Origin: Hordeum vulgare subsp. vulgare
Taxonomy: Eukaryota > Streptophyta > Magnoliopsida > Poales > Poaceae
DNA length: 64,000 nt
Direction of reading: 5' to 3'
Assembly: GCF_904849725.1 (NCBI RefSeq)
Contig: NC_058519.1
Location: 26,643,267 to 26,707,266, forward strand
The position numbers and the translations under genes were made by a program. The notes under the pieces are model-generated. The model was not told where the DNA came from. It ran no database searches and saw nothing but the letters and a program-made list of their open reading frames with translations. Positions 44,700 through 56,560 of the stretch are shown piece by piece (position 1 is the first letter of the stretch; the number at the start of each line of letters is the position of its first letter).

Positions 44700-47600
44700 G
44701 TGTGCACCCTGGGTTATCCCTTGGAATGGGCTGAGCCGCACTGCTGTGCGTACGGAGGGAAAACCGACCGGGGAGTCGAAGTGGTGACGAGGTGACCCAT
44801 TTTTGAGGGGAAACTGCTATTCGCTGCAGTTCACTTAGCCACTTTTGGGAACATTCTAGGAGGTTCCCTGAACCGTTTTTTTCCTTTTTTTTCTATTTGT
44901 TTTTATCTGTTTTTTTTCATTTTTCCAAGGTTATTTTATCTTTTTGACAATAAGACCTTGTTCGAAAACTGTTCTTAACATTTGATTTTTTTTTTGATTT
45001 CAAAAAATATTCTATTTTTCAAATAATTGCCATTTTTCAAAAACAACCATAACTTCAAAAATTATTCTAACTTTTCAAAATGTTATGTATTTTTTCAAAA
45101 TTGTTTGCTATTTTCAGAAAATGTTCAGTATTTTCGAAAGAAATTCAGAATATCAAAATTTTTCTCAATTTTTAAACTAAGTTCATGTTCGAAAATTGTT
45201 CTTGAATTAAAAAAAATGTTCTTGCTTCTATAAAAAGTTCCGAATTTCAACAAATTGACGTTTTCTTGAAAAAATGGTCATAATTTCAAAATAAATTCTG
45301 GATTTTAAAAAAACATTGTTATTTCTCATAAACATGTTCTTACTTTTCAAACAAATGTTCTATAAATGCTGAAATTTCGAAATATATTTGCGTTTTCAAA
45401 ATTTCTTCATTGTTCGATTTTTTTTCACAATTTTATAATTTTGTTCATGATTTTGAAAATTATTCATGTTTCAATTTTTTCACAATTCAAAAAATGTTCA
45501 CAGTTTCAAAATTTATTCAAAACTCGAATTTTTTGCACAGTTTATAATTTTATTCTCTAATTTAAAATTTCTACATGCTCTAAAATTTGTTTACAATTCG
45601 ACAAATGTTTACGTTCTCAAAATTTGTTTACAATTTGAAAACTGTTCATAATTTTATAATTTTTTCACGAAATTGAATTTTGTTCATGTTTCAAAAAAAA
45701 TTCAAATTCAAAAATGTTCATGGTTTCAAAATTTGTTTGAAATTCAAAAAATGTTCACAGTGTTACAATGTTGGTCATGAATTTGGAATTTGTTCATGTT
45801 CAAAACTTGTTCAGTATTTGAAATATATTCGCGGTTTCAAAATTTGTTCACAACTCAAAAATGTTCATGACTTTATATATTTTTCAGAAATTCCAAAAGA
45901 AAAGAGCTTCAAAATTTGTTTGTTTATTTTCGAAAAATGTTCAATAATTAGAAATTTTTTGCATTTCAAAATATGTTTGCTTTTTTTCTTTCATGAATTA
46001 AAAGGTTCAAGAATTTCAAAAAATTGTTCCCCTTTTAAAAAGATTGTTCACAGATGCAGAAAATGCTGAAGTTTCAAAATATGTTTGCATTTTTAAATTT
46101 TGTTCAGAAATTTAGAAAAATACTTAGGAACTTCGAAAAATGTTCATGTTTTTGAAATTTGAATACAAATTTAAACAATTGGTCACGTTTTAAAAAATTA
46201 TTCGATTATTAAAAATGTTCAGGGTGAATTTCAGTTTTGTTAAAATTGTTCATAATTTCATAAGAACGTTCACGTTTTCACTGTTGTTCATGTTTTTGAT
46301 CGAGCGAACATCTCAGTCAAAAACAAGAACAAATGAATGGTTTTATATTGATCAATGGAACAATCGTCTGGCGAATCAGCCAACAAACGAATGCATGCAT
46401 GTATACAAGTCGTTTCCAAGATAGCCAGTGAGCCATGCAGGCATGCATAACGTCAGACGCGTGCGACCGGAGGGAAATCGGCCCACCCATCCATGCATGC
46501 GGAGGCGTAAGTACGTGTGTGCGAAAGAGTGACTATATGCATATACGATGTCCCTTTTTCGGGAGCTCCTACCTGCCGCATTCTGCGGCACGAAGTCTCT
46601 CAGATGCATAGTCTGGTCGTCCGACTAGACCGGCACAATTTTTTCTGTTTCTTTTTTTTCCCTTTCTGCTTATTTCTTTTCTTTTTTTGGTTCATTTTCT
46701 ATGTTTTTTCGTTTTTTTCATTTTTTTTGAAAACGAACAAATTTTGAATTTCCATCATTTTATGAAAACATGAATATTTTTAAAACAGAAAACAATTTTG
46801 AAAGTGCGAACAAATTTTTAAAACACAAACATTTTTTGAAATCTTGAGAACAAATTTTAAAACCTAGCTTTTTTTGGAAAAACCGTGAACAAATTCTGAA
46901 GCGCGAACACTTTTTTAATGCAAGGACATATTTGAATCTTTTGACAGAATTTTGAAGCGCAGAATAATTTTGAAAAACCCCAAACAAATTTCAAAGAGTG
47001 AACAAAGTTGTAAAGCACGAACATTTTTTCAATCTTGACAACAAATTTTGATATCGAGAACAATTTTGAAAAATGCTGAACAAATTTGGAAGCACGGACA
47101 TTTTTTGAATCTTGAGAAGAAAATTTTGAACGGAGAATAATTTTGAAAAACCCTGTACAAATTATAAAGTGCAAACAGTTTTTATAGCACGGACGTATTT
47201 TGAATCTTGAGAACAAAATTTTGAAAAACTCCAAACAAATTTGAAAGCAAGGACACATTTTTAAAGTGCATACTTTTTTTGAATCTTAATAAAAATCTTG
47301 AAACCGAGATCAATTTTGAAAAATCCGGAATAAATTTGGAAGCGCGAATAGTTTTTTTTAAAGCACGAACATTTTTTGAATCTTGAGAATAAAATTTTGA
47401 AATGGAGAGCAATCTTGAAAAACCCCACAAAAATTGGAAGCATGATTTTTTTTAAAGTATGATCATTTTTTTGAATCTGGAGAACTAAATTTTGAAATGG
47501 AGAACAATTTTGGAAAACACAAACAAAATTGAAAAGGTGTACAATTTTTTAAAGCTTGAACGGTTTTTGAATCTGGAGGACAAATTTTGAAACTGAGTAC

Positions 47601-48140
47601 AATTTTAAAAACTCCTGAACAAATTTGGAAGCGCGAACAATTGTTTAAAGCACTAACATTTTTTAAGTTTTGGGAACAAAATTCTGACATGAAGAATTTT
47701 TTGAAAAACCCCAAACAAAATTGAAACCACAACAAATTTTTAAAAGCAGGAACATTTTTTGAATCTAAAGAACAAATTTTGAATCCGAAAATAAATTCGA
47801 ATCTTAAGAAGAAATTGTGAAATGATGAGCTATTTTTTGAAAATACAGAAGATTTTTAAAAATCGCGAACATTTTTTGAAAATACTAAACATTTTGTGAA
47901 AATCTAAAAACATTTTTTGTAAATCCAGAACATTTTTTGAAATAGAAGCAGAAATGGAAAGAAACAGAAAAGAATAAAAAATGAAAAAAAAACTGGTTCA
48001 GGTAATCTTCTAGAATTTTCACAAAACAGGAAAACACCGGCTGGAACCTTTAGAAGGTTTGCAAAAACGGGGCACTGGAACTTGCTAAATGGGCCAGCCC
48101 ATTTAAAATCACTCCCCTTTCCGCTATGTTGGAAACCACG
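44700..48140. mobile_element. Long inverted-repeat (foldback, Mutator-like) element
   Basis: The left arm (about 44800-46300) is built of degenerate ~30-base units such as 'tgttcatgtttcaaaa', and the right arm (about 46720-48050) of the inverse, 'ttttgaatcttgagaacaaa'. Near the ends, left 'ggttccctgaaccg' pairs with right 'ctggttcaggtaatc', and both sides have the outer word group 'cattctaggaggttcc'. The centre (46310-46710) is unique with no gene. Similar elements are common in wheat and are usually placed with Mutator. Exact ends and a target duplication were not found. ORFs in the arms are artefacts of the repeat. Confidence 0.7.
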
Positions 48141-48237
48141 ACATCGCTTCGCACAAAGCGACGGATAAAATATTTCCCTTTTTTCCTTTCATTCCCGATT
48201 ACTCCGTGGAGGTGTCATGGGTTGGGCTCTATAAAAT

Positions 48238-48412
48238 GGGGCACTGCTCTACCTTTTTAAGGACAAGGCTACTTCGACATCGAGCTAGACACATGGGTTG
48301 GGCTGTGTAAAGACGGGCGCATTTGCGCGTTTGAAGTCGCCTCCCACAACAACCAAAGTGTTGTGCAGCCGGATCGAAAGATTGTGAAGGAGAAGTTGTT
48401 CCTCAAAGTCAA
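48238..48412 (+). pseudogene. Second DUF1668-like gene fragment
   Basis: This matches the middle of the DUF1668-like gene at about 31140-31315. It reads GQGYFDIELDTWVGLCKDGR, ICAFEVASHNN and IVKEKLFLKVKG, against GQAYYDNGLDAWVGLHKDGY and its continuation in the first gene. An in-frame TAA at 48258-48260 replaces the Gln codon of PFQGQ. No start, end or other exon parts flank it. It begins just after the foldback element, so it may be a relic of a tandem gene or a carried fragment. Confidence 0.8.
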
Positions 48413-49694
48413 AGGGGGTTCTAACCATCTACCAACTTGTCACTTTCATGATACAATATGTTAGAGAGAGGAACAAGAGAAAATAAAAATGAGACAATAC
48501 TGAATGATGTAAGGCCCTCTTCATGTGTTATGTATCGACAACATATCCATATGCTTTTTGAGTTGAACATAATGACATGGAACCTATGGAGTAATACACT
48601 GCCGAATGTTAGCCTGTGTACCGGAAAGATACCCACCACACATACAAGAAGTTTAGGAGGTAACACCCCCTTAAGAGGGCGGTCCTGAGATTTCAGGGGC
48701 CCGAGGAAAAACTAAAATCCGAGCCACCTTAAAGGCGAGTGTGTATATATGTAATTTACCAATAAACACTTGAAGTGAATCCAAAATACATGCACATTAA
48801 ATAATAAATAAGCATCACCTTCATTTCCGCGGTTGTCATATTATTTTAGAGTCAAATGGCGCTGCACATAGGCATGGTAATCCTAGAGCTTGGAGATCAA
48901 GCATCACACATAGGCCTGGTAGCGATCATAGGGGGTGAATCAAGCGGTCTATTTTTCAAAAAGAAAATGTAAAGATTTCTCACAAAAAAGACAAGAGTTG
49001 ATTGTCATATCAATAACGACCGTGTTGCAAGCATACTTCACATTTCTCTACTAGAAAAATAAATCCAACAATAGCACACACTTTCTTCATACCTGGATAA
49101 TGGTAATAAGATTTAGTAAACTGTTCACTCAGTACTACCAATTGTGATGTTTCTAAATCAAATTAAGTTTTAATAAGATATAGCTGCTCCTGCCTCGCCC
49201 CTTTTTTAGGGTTTTCTGTTACTCTAAAGTTTCACATATACCATCAGCTTTACCGGACAGGAGAGCAAACAAGACGTTAATCGTTTTCATCACATACCGA
49301 TTTTGTATTACATAGGCAACACATAACTGATTAGATTAAGATGTAGCTGCGCAAAATTGGGTATGTGCCCGTGTGATGAGAATTGGGAAGGATGTGATCG
49401 AAGCATATAGTATTGGGAATGAAGCAGAAGGGCTTGCGTGTATCGGTCGATGAACTCGTCCCATGAATCCAACTACACCATCGCTACAGCGACGCTCGTC
49501 GGAAGCTAGGGCTTCGCCGCATTGGGTTGTCGTCTCATTTGATCTAGGGTTTGCATGGAGGAGTCGGGTGCGGTTGAACGAAATTGTTCGATAGAATCAC
49601 ACGATCTGAAGCGCATACCCTCCACTTGTGGACTGCTACTATTACTTTGACATTTCATGCTAGGCTCGGTATGGTAGAGTACCTACCCAGCATG
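48413..49694. other. Spacer before the Athila element
   Basis: No gene recognised. A 'gggcggtcctgagatttcag' word at about 48676 resembles ends of hAT elements with zinc-finger transposases, but no partner was found. The block 49400-49640 looks like leader or exon sequence of unknown origin. Confidence 0.4.
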
Positions 49695-49699
49695 CCCCC
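49695..49699. repeat. Target-site duplication CCCCC (left)
   Basis: Five Cs before the LTR start at 49700 match five Cs after the LTR end (59665-59669). The base run is simple, so the exact frame of the duplication is uncertain. Confidence 0.8.
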
Positions 49700-51120
49700 T
49701 GATGATCCACACGTATAGGGGATCAACCGTAGTCCTTTCGTTAAGTAAGAGTGTCGAACCCAACGTGGAGCAGAAGGCTCTGATAAACGGATTTCAGCAA
49801 GGTAATAACTGCAAGCACTGAAAGTAGCGGTAACAAGTGATTGTGTAGCGAGGTGAAACGTAGCGAGCAAAAAGTAACAAGTAACAAGTAGTAGCAACGG
49901 TGCAGCAAGTGGCCCAATCCCTTTTGTAGCAAGGGACAAGCCTGAACAAAGTCTTATAGAAGGAAAAACGCTTCCGAGAACACACGAGAATTTCTGTCAT
50001 GCTAGTTTCATCATGTTCATATGATTCGCATTCGTTACTTTGATAGTTTGATATGTGGGTGGACCGGCGCTTGGGTACTGCCCTTACTTGGACAAGCATC
50101 CCACTTATGATTAACCTCTCTCGCAAGCATCCGCAACTACAAAAGAAGAATTAAGACAAAGTCTAACGATAACATTAAACCAGTGGATCCAAATCAGCCC
50201 CTCACGAAGCAACGCATAGACTGGGGTTTAAGCTTCTGTCACTCCAGCAACCCATCATCTACTTACTACTTCCCAATGCCTTCCTCTAGGCCCAAATACG
50301 GTGAAGTGTTATGTAGTCGACGTTCACATAACACCACTAGAGGAAAAGACAACATACAACATATCAAAATACCAAACGAATATCAAAATACAAAATCCGA
50401 ACATAAACTCTTCACTAAGTAATCTAACTAGCATCAACTACAAAGAGTAATCAACACTACTAGCAACCTTACATGTACCAATCGGAGTTGCGAGACGAAG
50501 ATTGGTTACAAGAGATGAACTAGGGATTGGAGAGGAGATGGTGCTGATGAAGATGTTGATGAAGATGCCTCCCCTCCGACGAGAGGAGTGTTGGTGATGA
50601 CGATGGCGACGATTTCCCCCTCCGGGAGGGAAGTTTCCCCGGCAGGATCGTCCTGCCGGAGCTCTAGATTGGATCTGCTCAAGTTCCGCCTCGTGGCGGC
50701 GGCGAAACCACGAAAAAGCTCCCGCATGATTTTTTCCAGACCAAAACCCACCATATAGCAAAAGAGGGGGGCTAGTGGGACGCCAGGGAGCCCACAAGCC
50801 CCCACCCCGCCACCAGGGGGTGACGGTGTCAGGGCTTGTGGCGCCCTGGCAGCCCCCCTCCGGTAGTTCTTTCGCCCAGTATTTTTTATATAATCCCAAA
50901 AAAATCCACGTAACTTTTCAGGGCATTTGGAGATGTGCAGAATAGTGGACTAAGATTTGCTCCTCTTCTAGTCCAGAATTCCAGCTGCCTGAATTCTCCC
51001 TCTTCAAATAAACCTTCCGAAATAAGAGAGAAAAGGCATAAATATGGTACCACAAGTAATATAACAGCCCAAAAAGCAATAAATATCAACATGAAAGCAT
51101 GATGCAAAATGGACGTATCA
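49700..51120 (-). mobile_element. 3' LTR of the Athila-lineage element (1421 bp)
   Basis: Starts TGATGATCCACACG on the plus strand and ends GGACGTATCA. Relative to the 5' LTR it lacks about 120 bases near 50380 and keeps 'tgtaccaatcggagttgc' near 50475, which the 5' LTR has lost. ORFs across it are LTR artefacts. Confidence 0.92.
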
Positions 51121-51135
51121 ACTCCCCAAGCTTAG
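51121..51135 (-). other. Polypurine tract next to the 3' LTR
   Basis: On the minus strand AAGCTTGGGGAGT directly precedes the LTR start TGATACGTCC, the place where plus-strand DNA synthesis is primed. Confidence 0.75.
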
Positions 51136-52573
51136 ACCTCGCTTGTCCTCAAGCGAAAACCAAGTTCCATAAACATGTCCATATGTTTGGGGACGAAGGT
51201 GTCGATAAAACATAATACGGTCATGAGGGCATCATGATCACACATAGAAAAGCAATACATCATAAAGATTCTTATGGGAAAGTAACAATTCCTTCACAAA
51301 GCAAAGCATGAAGCAAAAACCTTACTGAGGAGTAACCAACAATAGTCCATAGTCATTGAAGCAATTGCAATTTATCACAACATCAGAAAGAGTCAAATAG
51401 AGCTTGTAAGGCAAACCCACATACTCAATCATCTCTTTGTTTTCCACAACTGTTACAACTCACGTGGTACTCATGGTGTCAAAGTTTCAGCTGGACACAG
51501 AGGAAGATAGGGGCTTATAGTTTTGCCTCCCAACAATTTACCTCAAAGGTAAAGTTAACAATAATAAAGCATGAGTACTCAACTCCAAGTTGATATATGA
51601 ATATAGATCTTTCCCAAGCATGTGACGGTTGCCAAGACAAAGGCAAAATAGGGAATTGGTGAAGATCACCATGACTCTTACAAGGGCAAAAAGTAAAGGT
51701 ACAAGATAGGCCCTTCGCAGAGGGAAGCAGAGGTTGTCATGCGCTTTTGAGGTTTGAATGCGTGTCCTCTTAGTGCGGCGGAACGTCACTTTATATTGCC
51801 TCCTATGATAAAGAACTTTATTATGCAGTCTGTCGCTTTTATGTCTTCCTCATCACAGGTTCGTACAAAGCTTATTTTCCACACACTAATAGATCATACA
51901 TATTAGAGAGCAATTCTTATTGCTTGCACCGATGACAACTTACTTGAAGTATCTCTACTTGGTGCGGGAGTTTTGGCTAATATGAGGTGGAAGCAATTGT
52001 CACATGCTAAGGGATCTCTAATCATATAACATTGTTTGGAACCAAGCAAACACAATTCATTATGTTGTCTTCCTTGTCCAACATCTACTCCTAAGCATGT
52101 AATAGTTTGGTGAGTGCTCACAATTGTAAAAAGTGTCTAAGATGATATATTTATATGTGAACCTCTCTTTCCTTATTACTTCCTATTAATTGCAACAATG
52201 ACTGAGGTCTATGTTGATTTATTCTCAACAAGTTTCAATCATCATACGTGTCATATGTGAAGCTATCACTTTCTATAAGATCGTCTCATGATCTTTCATG
52301 CTATCGTTCTTTTCATACTATTGATCATGGCACAAAGCAAAGCCCTTGACTAAGACACTCTTTATTATATAGCTCGTAAGCTCGAATACATCGGGGGAGA
52401 GACAAAAGCAAAAGACTCAAACTAAAAACTAAAGACTTATTCCTCTAAGAGAAGAAATAAAAACTGAAAAGGAAAGAACTAAAACAAAGGTAAAAGCAAA
52501 ATATATAAAGGTGATACGATACCAGGGCAACTCCCCCAAGATTGGCAGAAGCCAAGGGGATTGCCCATACTGC
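51136..52573 (-). mobile_element. Non-coding 3' region of the Athila-lineage element
   Basis: About 1.4 kb between the extra ORF and the polypurine tract shows no coding signal. Athila-lineage elements commonly have a long non-coding or env-like region here. Confidence 0.6.
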
Positions 52574-52990
52574 TTAGTTGTCTTCCTTCGGTGGTGATGG
52601 TGGTGGAGTTGTTGAAGCAGTGTTGAGCTTGTCTAATTTCCACTTGAGCAAAAAGGTCAGCTCCCTTAGATCGTCATTTTCCTCCTCAAGTTTCAACACT
52701 CTATGGCAAAGTTCCTGCTTACTCTCCTGCAAGAAACGAGAAGGGATAAACAAGGTCTTAGGCTTCTTCCTATGGTCAGGGAGGCTTGACTTCTTGAACT
52801 CCACATGAGTGCGTCCAGGTTGAGGTAGAGGAGCCTCCTCTTCATCGGAACTCGTTTGTTCCTTCCCCTTGGGCTCATAGTCCTCTTCCTCGTCAGTGAT
52901 CCAGCCATATGGTTCCAAGTCCCCATTAATCCTAGAGTTAGCACGATCATCGGCCACATAGATCTCTTCTTCTGAATCTTGAGAAGACAT
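52574..52990 (-). CDS. Intact post-pol ORF (138 aa) of the Athila-lineage element
   Basis: On the minus strand, MSSQDSEEEIYVADDRANSR starts at 52990. The first 60 residues are very acidic (DEEEDYEPKG, SSDEEEAPL). Residues about 70-90 are basic. Residues about 90-130 form leucine heptads (HRVLKLEEENDDL), a likely coiled coil. It ends with a proline-rich tail. It sits where Athila elements carry an extra, env-like ORF, but it has no signal peptide or membrane segment, so I do not call it an envelope. It is open throughout although gag and pol are broken. Function is unknown; a nucleic-acid or protein scaffold role is only a guess. Confidence 0.6.
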   Translation of the reverse strand: MSSQDSEEEIYVADDRANSRINGDLEPYGWITDEEEDYEPKGKEQTSSDEEEAPLPQPGRTHVEFKKSSLPDHRKKPKTLFIPSRFLQESKQELCHRVLKLEEENDDLRELTFLLKWKLDKLNTASTTPPPSPPKEDN

Positions 52991-53273
52991 CTTGACCTAA
53001 ATCTGCGGCAGACAACAAGCTCGAAACGAAAACAGAGGAAAACTGCGCGATACGGAGATCAAAACCTTCGGGCGAGTATATATTGTTTTTTCTGGACCAG
53101 AAGGAGTGCTCCGCAAGAAAGCAGAGTCCGGGAGGCACACGAGGTGCCCACAAGCTTGCCCTCCGCCACCAGGGGGGTAGGGGCGGTGGCAGGGCTTGTG
53201 GCCGCCTCGTTCGCTCTCCGGACTACTTTTTATTTTTTTAATTTTCCAAAAATTCCAAAACGGAGGAAATTTC
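52991..53273 (-). other. Spacer between pol and the extra ORF
   Basis: The stretch contains TATATATTG at about 53077 and the GC-rich words 'ccgccaccaggggggtag', also seen in the LTRs near 50810 and 59355. The TATA motif could drive the downstream ORF, but this is not shown. Confidence 0.35.
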
Positions 53274-54470
53274 CTATTGGAAAAGCATCGGAGTCCAATT
53301 TCTTACCAAAACAGATACCTCTTCGTTTTCAGGGTCTGAAATAGGCTGATAAACATCCTTTATGTACTCCTCTGGAGTTATGACATTGATGATATTGGTC
53401 TCAACATTTATGGGAGTACCAGAGATGTAATGCTTGATTCTTTGCCCATTTACCACTCTAGGAAAATTTCCTTCCGTGTTATTGATTTTGATGGCATCGG
53501 AACGATATACTTCCTCGACAACATAGGGACCTTCCCATTTAGAGAGAAGCTTGCCTGCAAAGAATCTCAAACAAGAATTGTATAGCAGGACATAATCACC
53601 TACATTGAACTCTCGTTTCTGTATTCGTTTGTCATGCCATCTCTTAACCTTTTCCTTGAACAACCTGGCATTCTCATATGCCTGGGCTCTCCATTCATCT
53701 AACGAGCTGATATCAAACAACCGCTTCTCAACGGCAAGTTTGAAATCAAAGTTGAGCTCTTTGATTGCCTAATAAGCTTTGTGTTCCAGCTCAAGAGGTA
53801 AATGACAGGCCTTACCGTAAACCATTTTATACGGTGACATGCCCATGGGATTCTTATAAGCAGTCCTATAAGCCCATAGTGCATCGTCAAGTTTGCTAGA
53901 CCAATTCTTTCGAGATCTATTGACGGTCTTCTGTAGGATCAACTTGATCTCCCTATTACTCAACTCCACTTAACCACTAGACTGAGGATGATAAGGAGAT
54001 GCAACTCTATGGTTGACATCATACTTAGCTAGCATCTTGCGGAAAACACCATGAATGAAGTGTCAACCGCCATGAGTCATCAAGTATCTAGGGACTCCAA
54101 ATCTCGGGAATATGTCTTATTTAAGCATCTTAATAGAGGTGTGGTGATCAGCATTTTTAGTGGGCATAGCTTCTACCCACTTAGTGACGTAATCCACAGC
54201 AACTAAGATGTGAGTGTACCCATTGGAACCCGGGAAGGGTCCCATATAATCAAAGCCCCAGACATCAAATGGTTCAATGACAAGTGAATAGTTCATAGGC
54301 ATTTCCTGACGCTTACTGATGTTCCCTATTCTTTGGCATTCGTCACAAGACAAGACAAACTTACGGGCATCCTTGAAGAGAGTGGGCCAATAGAAACCTG
54401 ATTGCAATACCTTGTGGGCAGTTCTATCTCCAGCATGGTGTCCTCCGTAGGCTTCGGAATGACACTTCTA
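53274..54470 (-). pseudogene. Integrase region of Athila pol, broken
   Basis: Read on the minus strand, the zinc-binding part has HHAGDRTAHKVLQSGFYWPT then FVLSCDECQRIGN (H-H-C-C). The catalytic core follows with FDVWGFDYMGPF (first Asp) and HILVAVDYVTKWVEA. Later come [29 protein letters not shown] and the C-terminal ARLFKEKVKRWHDKR with LLSKWEGPYVVEEVYRS. Stops lie near 54468, 54117, 54065, 53970 and 53768, so no complete enzyme is made. The protein would insert the DNA copy into the host genome in the nucleus. Confidence 0.88.
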
Positions 54471-56560
54471 CAGGATCTGTCCCTGTTCATGTTCAGGCAC
54501 ACAACGTCTAATAACACTATCTACTCCTTCCTTATAAAGGTGAGGATCATCCCAAAAGTAGTGTTTCAAATCAAAGAAGAATTTCTTCTTTTGCTGATAG
54601 GTGAAACTGGGTGGTATGTATTTGGCTACGATATAGTTTGCATAATCGGCATACCACGGTGCACTATGTGAAGTGCGGATGACATTTAGTTGCTCATCAG
54701 GAAAGCTGTCATCAATAGGTAGTGGGTCATCAAGGACATTCTTTAGCCTAGACAAGTTATCTGCTACAGGGTTATCAGCACCCTTTCGATCAACGACGTG
54801 CAAATCAAATTCCTGTAGCAGGAGAACCCATCTGATCAGCCTAGGCTTAGCGTCCTTCTTCTCCATAAGGTACTTAATAGCAGCATGATCAGAGTGAATA
54901 GTGACTTTGGAGTCAACTATATAAGATCTGAAGTTTTCACATGCAAACACGACTGCTAAAAATTCCTTCTCCGTAGTGGCATAGTTTCTTTGGGCACTGT
55001 CTAGAGTTTTACTAGCATAGTGAATGACATTCAACTTCTTGTCAACTCTCTGTCCTAGAACAACACCAACAACATAATCACTAGCGTCACACATGATTTG
55101 AAAGGGCAAGTTCCAGTCAGGTGGTTGAACAATAGGTGCGGTTATCAAAGCCTTCTTAAGTATTTCAAAGGCTTCCTCATAATCCTCATTAAAAACAAAA
55201 GGAACATCCTTCTGCAAGAGGTTGGTAAGAGGCCTAGAAATCTTAGAGAAGTCTTTAATGAACCTTCTATAGAAACCAGAATGACCTAGGAAACTTCGTA
55301 TACCTGTGATATCCGTGGGGCAAGGCTTTTTGTCAATTGCATCCACCTTAGCCATATCAACTTCAATGCCTCTTTCAGAAGTTTTGTGTCCTAAGACGAT
55401 ACCTTCATTAACCATAAAGTGGCACTTCTCCCAATTCAAGACGAGGTTGGTATCTTCACATCTCTGTAAGACTCGATCAAGGTTGCTGAGGCAATCGTCA
55501 AAGGAAGACCCATAAACGGAGAAGTCATCCATGAAAACCTCGACAATCTTTTCACAAAAGTCAGAGAATATAGCCATCATACATATTTGAAAGGTGGCAG
55601 GTGCGTTGCATAAGCCAAAATGCATACATCTATAGGCAAAGGTACCGAAAGGGCAGGTGAAAGTGGTTTTCTCTTGATCAGATTGTGCAACAGGTATTTG
55701 CGAGAACCTGAATAACCGTCTAGAAAGCAGAAGTGTGTGTGTTTTGATAGCCTTTCTAGCATTTGGTCGATAAACGACAAAGGATAATGATCTTTCCTGG
55801 TTGCCTTGTTCAGTTTCCGGAAGTCTATCACCATCCTATAGCCGGTAATAATCCTTTGTGGGATTAGTTCATCCTTATCATTAGGAACGACGGTGATACC
55901 TCCTTTCTTAGGTACGCAATGTACTGGACTTACCCAATCACTATGAGCAACAGGATAAATGATTCCTGCTTCCAGAAGCTTTAATATTTCTTTTCTAACG
56001 ACCTCTTTCATCTTAGGATTCAATCTCCTTTGATGATCAGCAACTGGTTTAAAGTCAGGATCGGTTTTAATCTTGTGCTGGCATAGAGTAGGACTAATAC
56101 CCTTAAGATCATCAAGAGTATATCCAATAGCAGCATGGTGCTTCCTCAGAGTTCTTAGTAACTTCTTCTCTTCGTGCTTTGAGAAGAGAGCACTAATAAT
56201 GACAGGATATATCTCCTTCTCATCAAGATAGGCATACTTAAGAGTATAAGGCAACTGTTTAAGCTCGAACACAGGATCACCCTTTGGTGGGGGAGGATCC
56301 CCAAGCAGTTCCATAGGCAGATTATTCTTGAGAATAGGATATTGTTCTAAGACAATTTCATCTATCTCATCTCTCTCCTCCATATGCATATCATTTTCAT
56401 GCTCAAGAAGATATTGCTCTAAAGGATCCGTAGGAGGTACGGAAATAGAGGCAAGAGCAATGATTTCATCTCTACCAGACGAATCTCTTTCATGGGGTTG
56501 TCTTCCAAACTTGGAGAAGTTAAATTCATGAGACACACCCTCGAAACTAACAGTGACGGT
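54471..56560 (-). pseudogene. Reverse transcriptase / RNase H region of Athila pol, broken
   Basis: After the protease stop the frame resumes with SHEFNFSKFGRQPHERDSSG. It continues KLNPKMKEV-type thumb residues, SDWVSPVHCVPKKGG and [14 protein letters not shown], then a frameshift near 55690 in the FLDGYSG region. A second open frame (55625-54468, 385 codons) has [13 protein letters not shown] and the catalytic [10 protein letters not shown]. Then come [20 protein letters not shown], RNase H CDASDY and [13 protein letters not shown], and the lineage-typical [20 protein letters not shown]. Both enzymatic domains are nearly full length, but the frameshift and two stops prevent a polyprotein. 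Confidence 0.9.

Noticed and set aside
45027..47735. Many ORFs rich in F, K, N and S along the foldback arms
   Set aside because: They are translations of the ~30-base degenerate repeat in both orientations, with no protein-like motifs.
50438..50899. 153-codon ORF in the 3' LTR, with a similar one at 58996-59304 and at 12167-12634
   Set aside because: All are the same stretch of the Athila-type LTR. In the 12 kb copy the frame is a fusion of gag remnant and LTR, so none is a gene.
52574..52990. Calling the extra Athila ORF an envelope gene
   Set aside because: Position fits, but there is no signal peptide, membrane segment or glycoprotein-like cysteine pattern, so only a neutral description is given.
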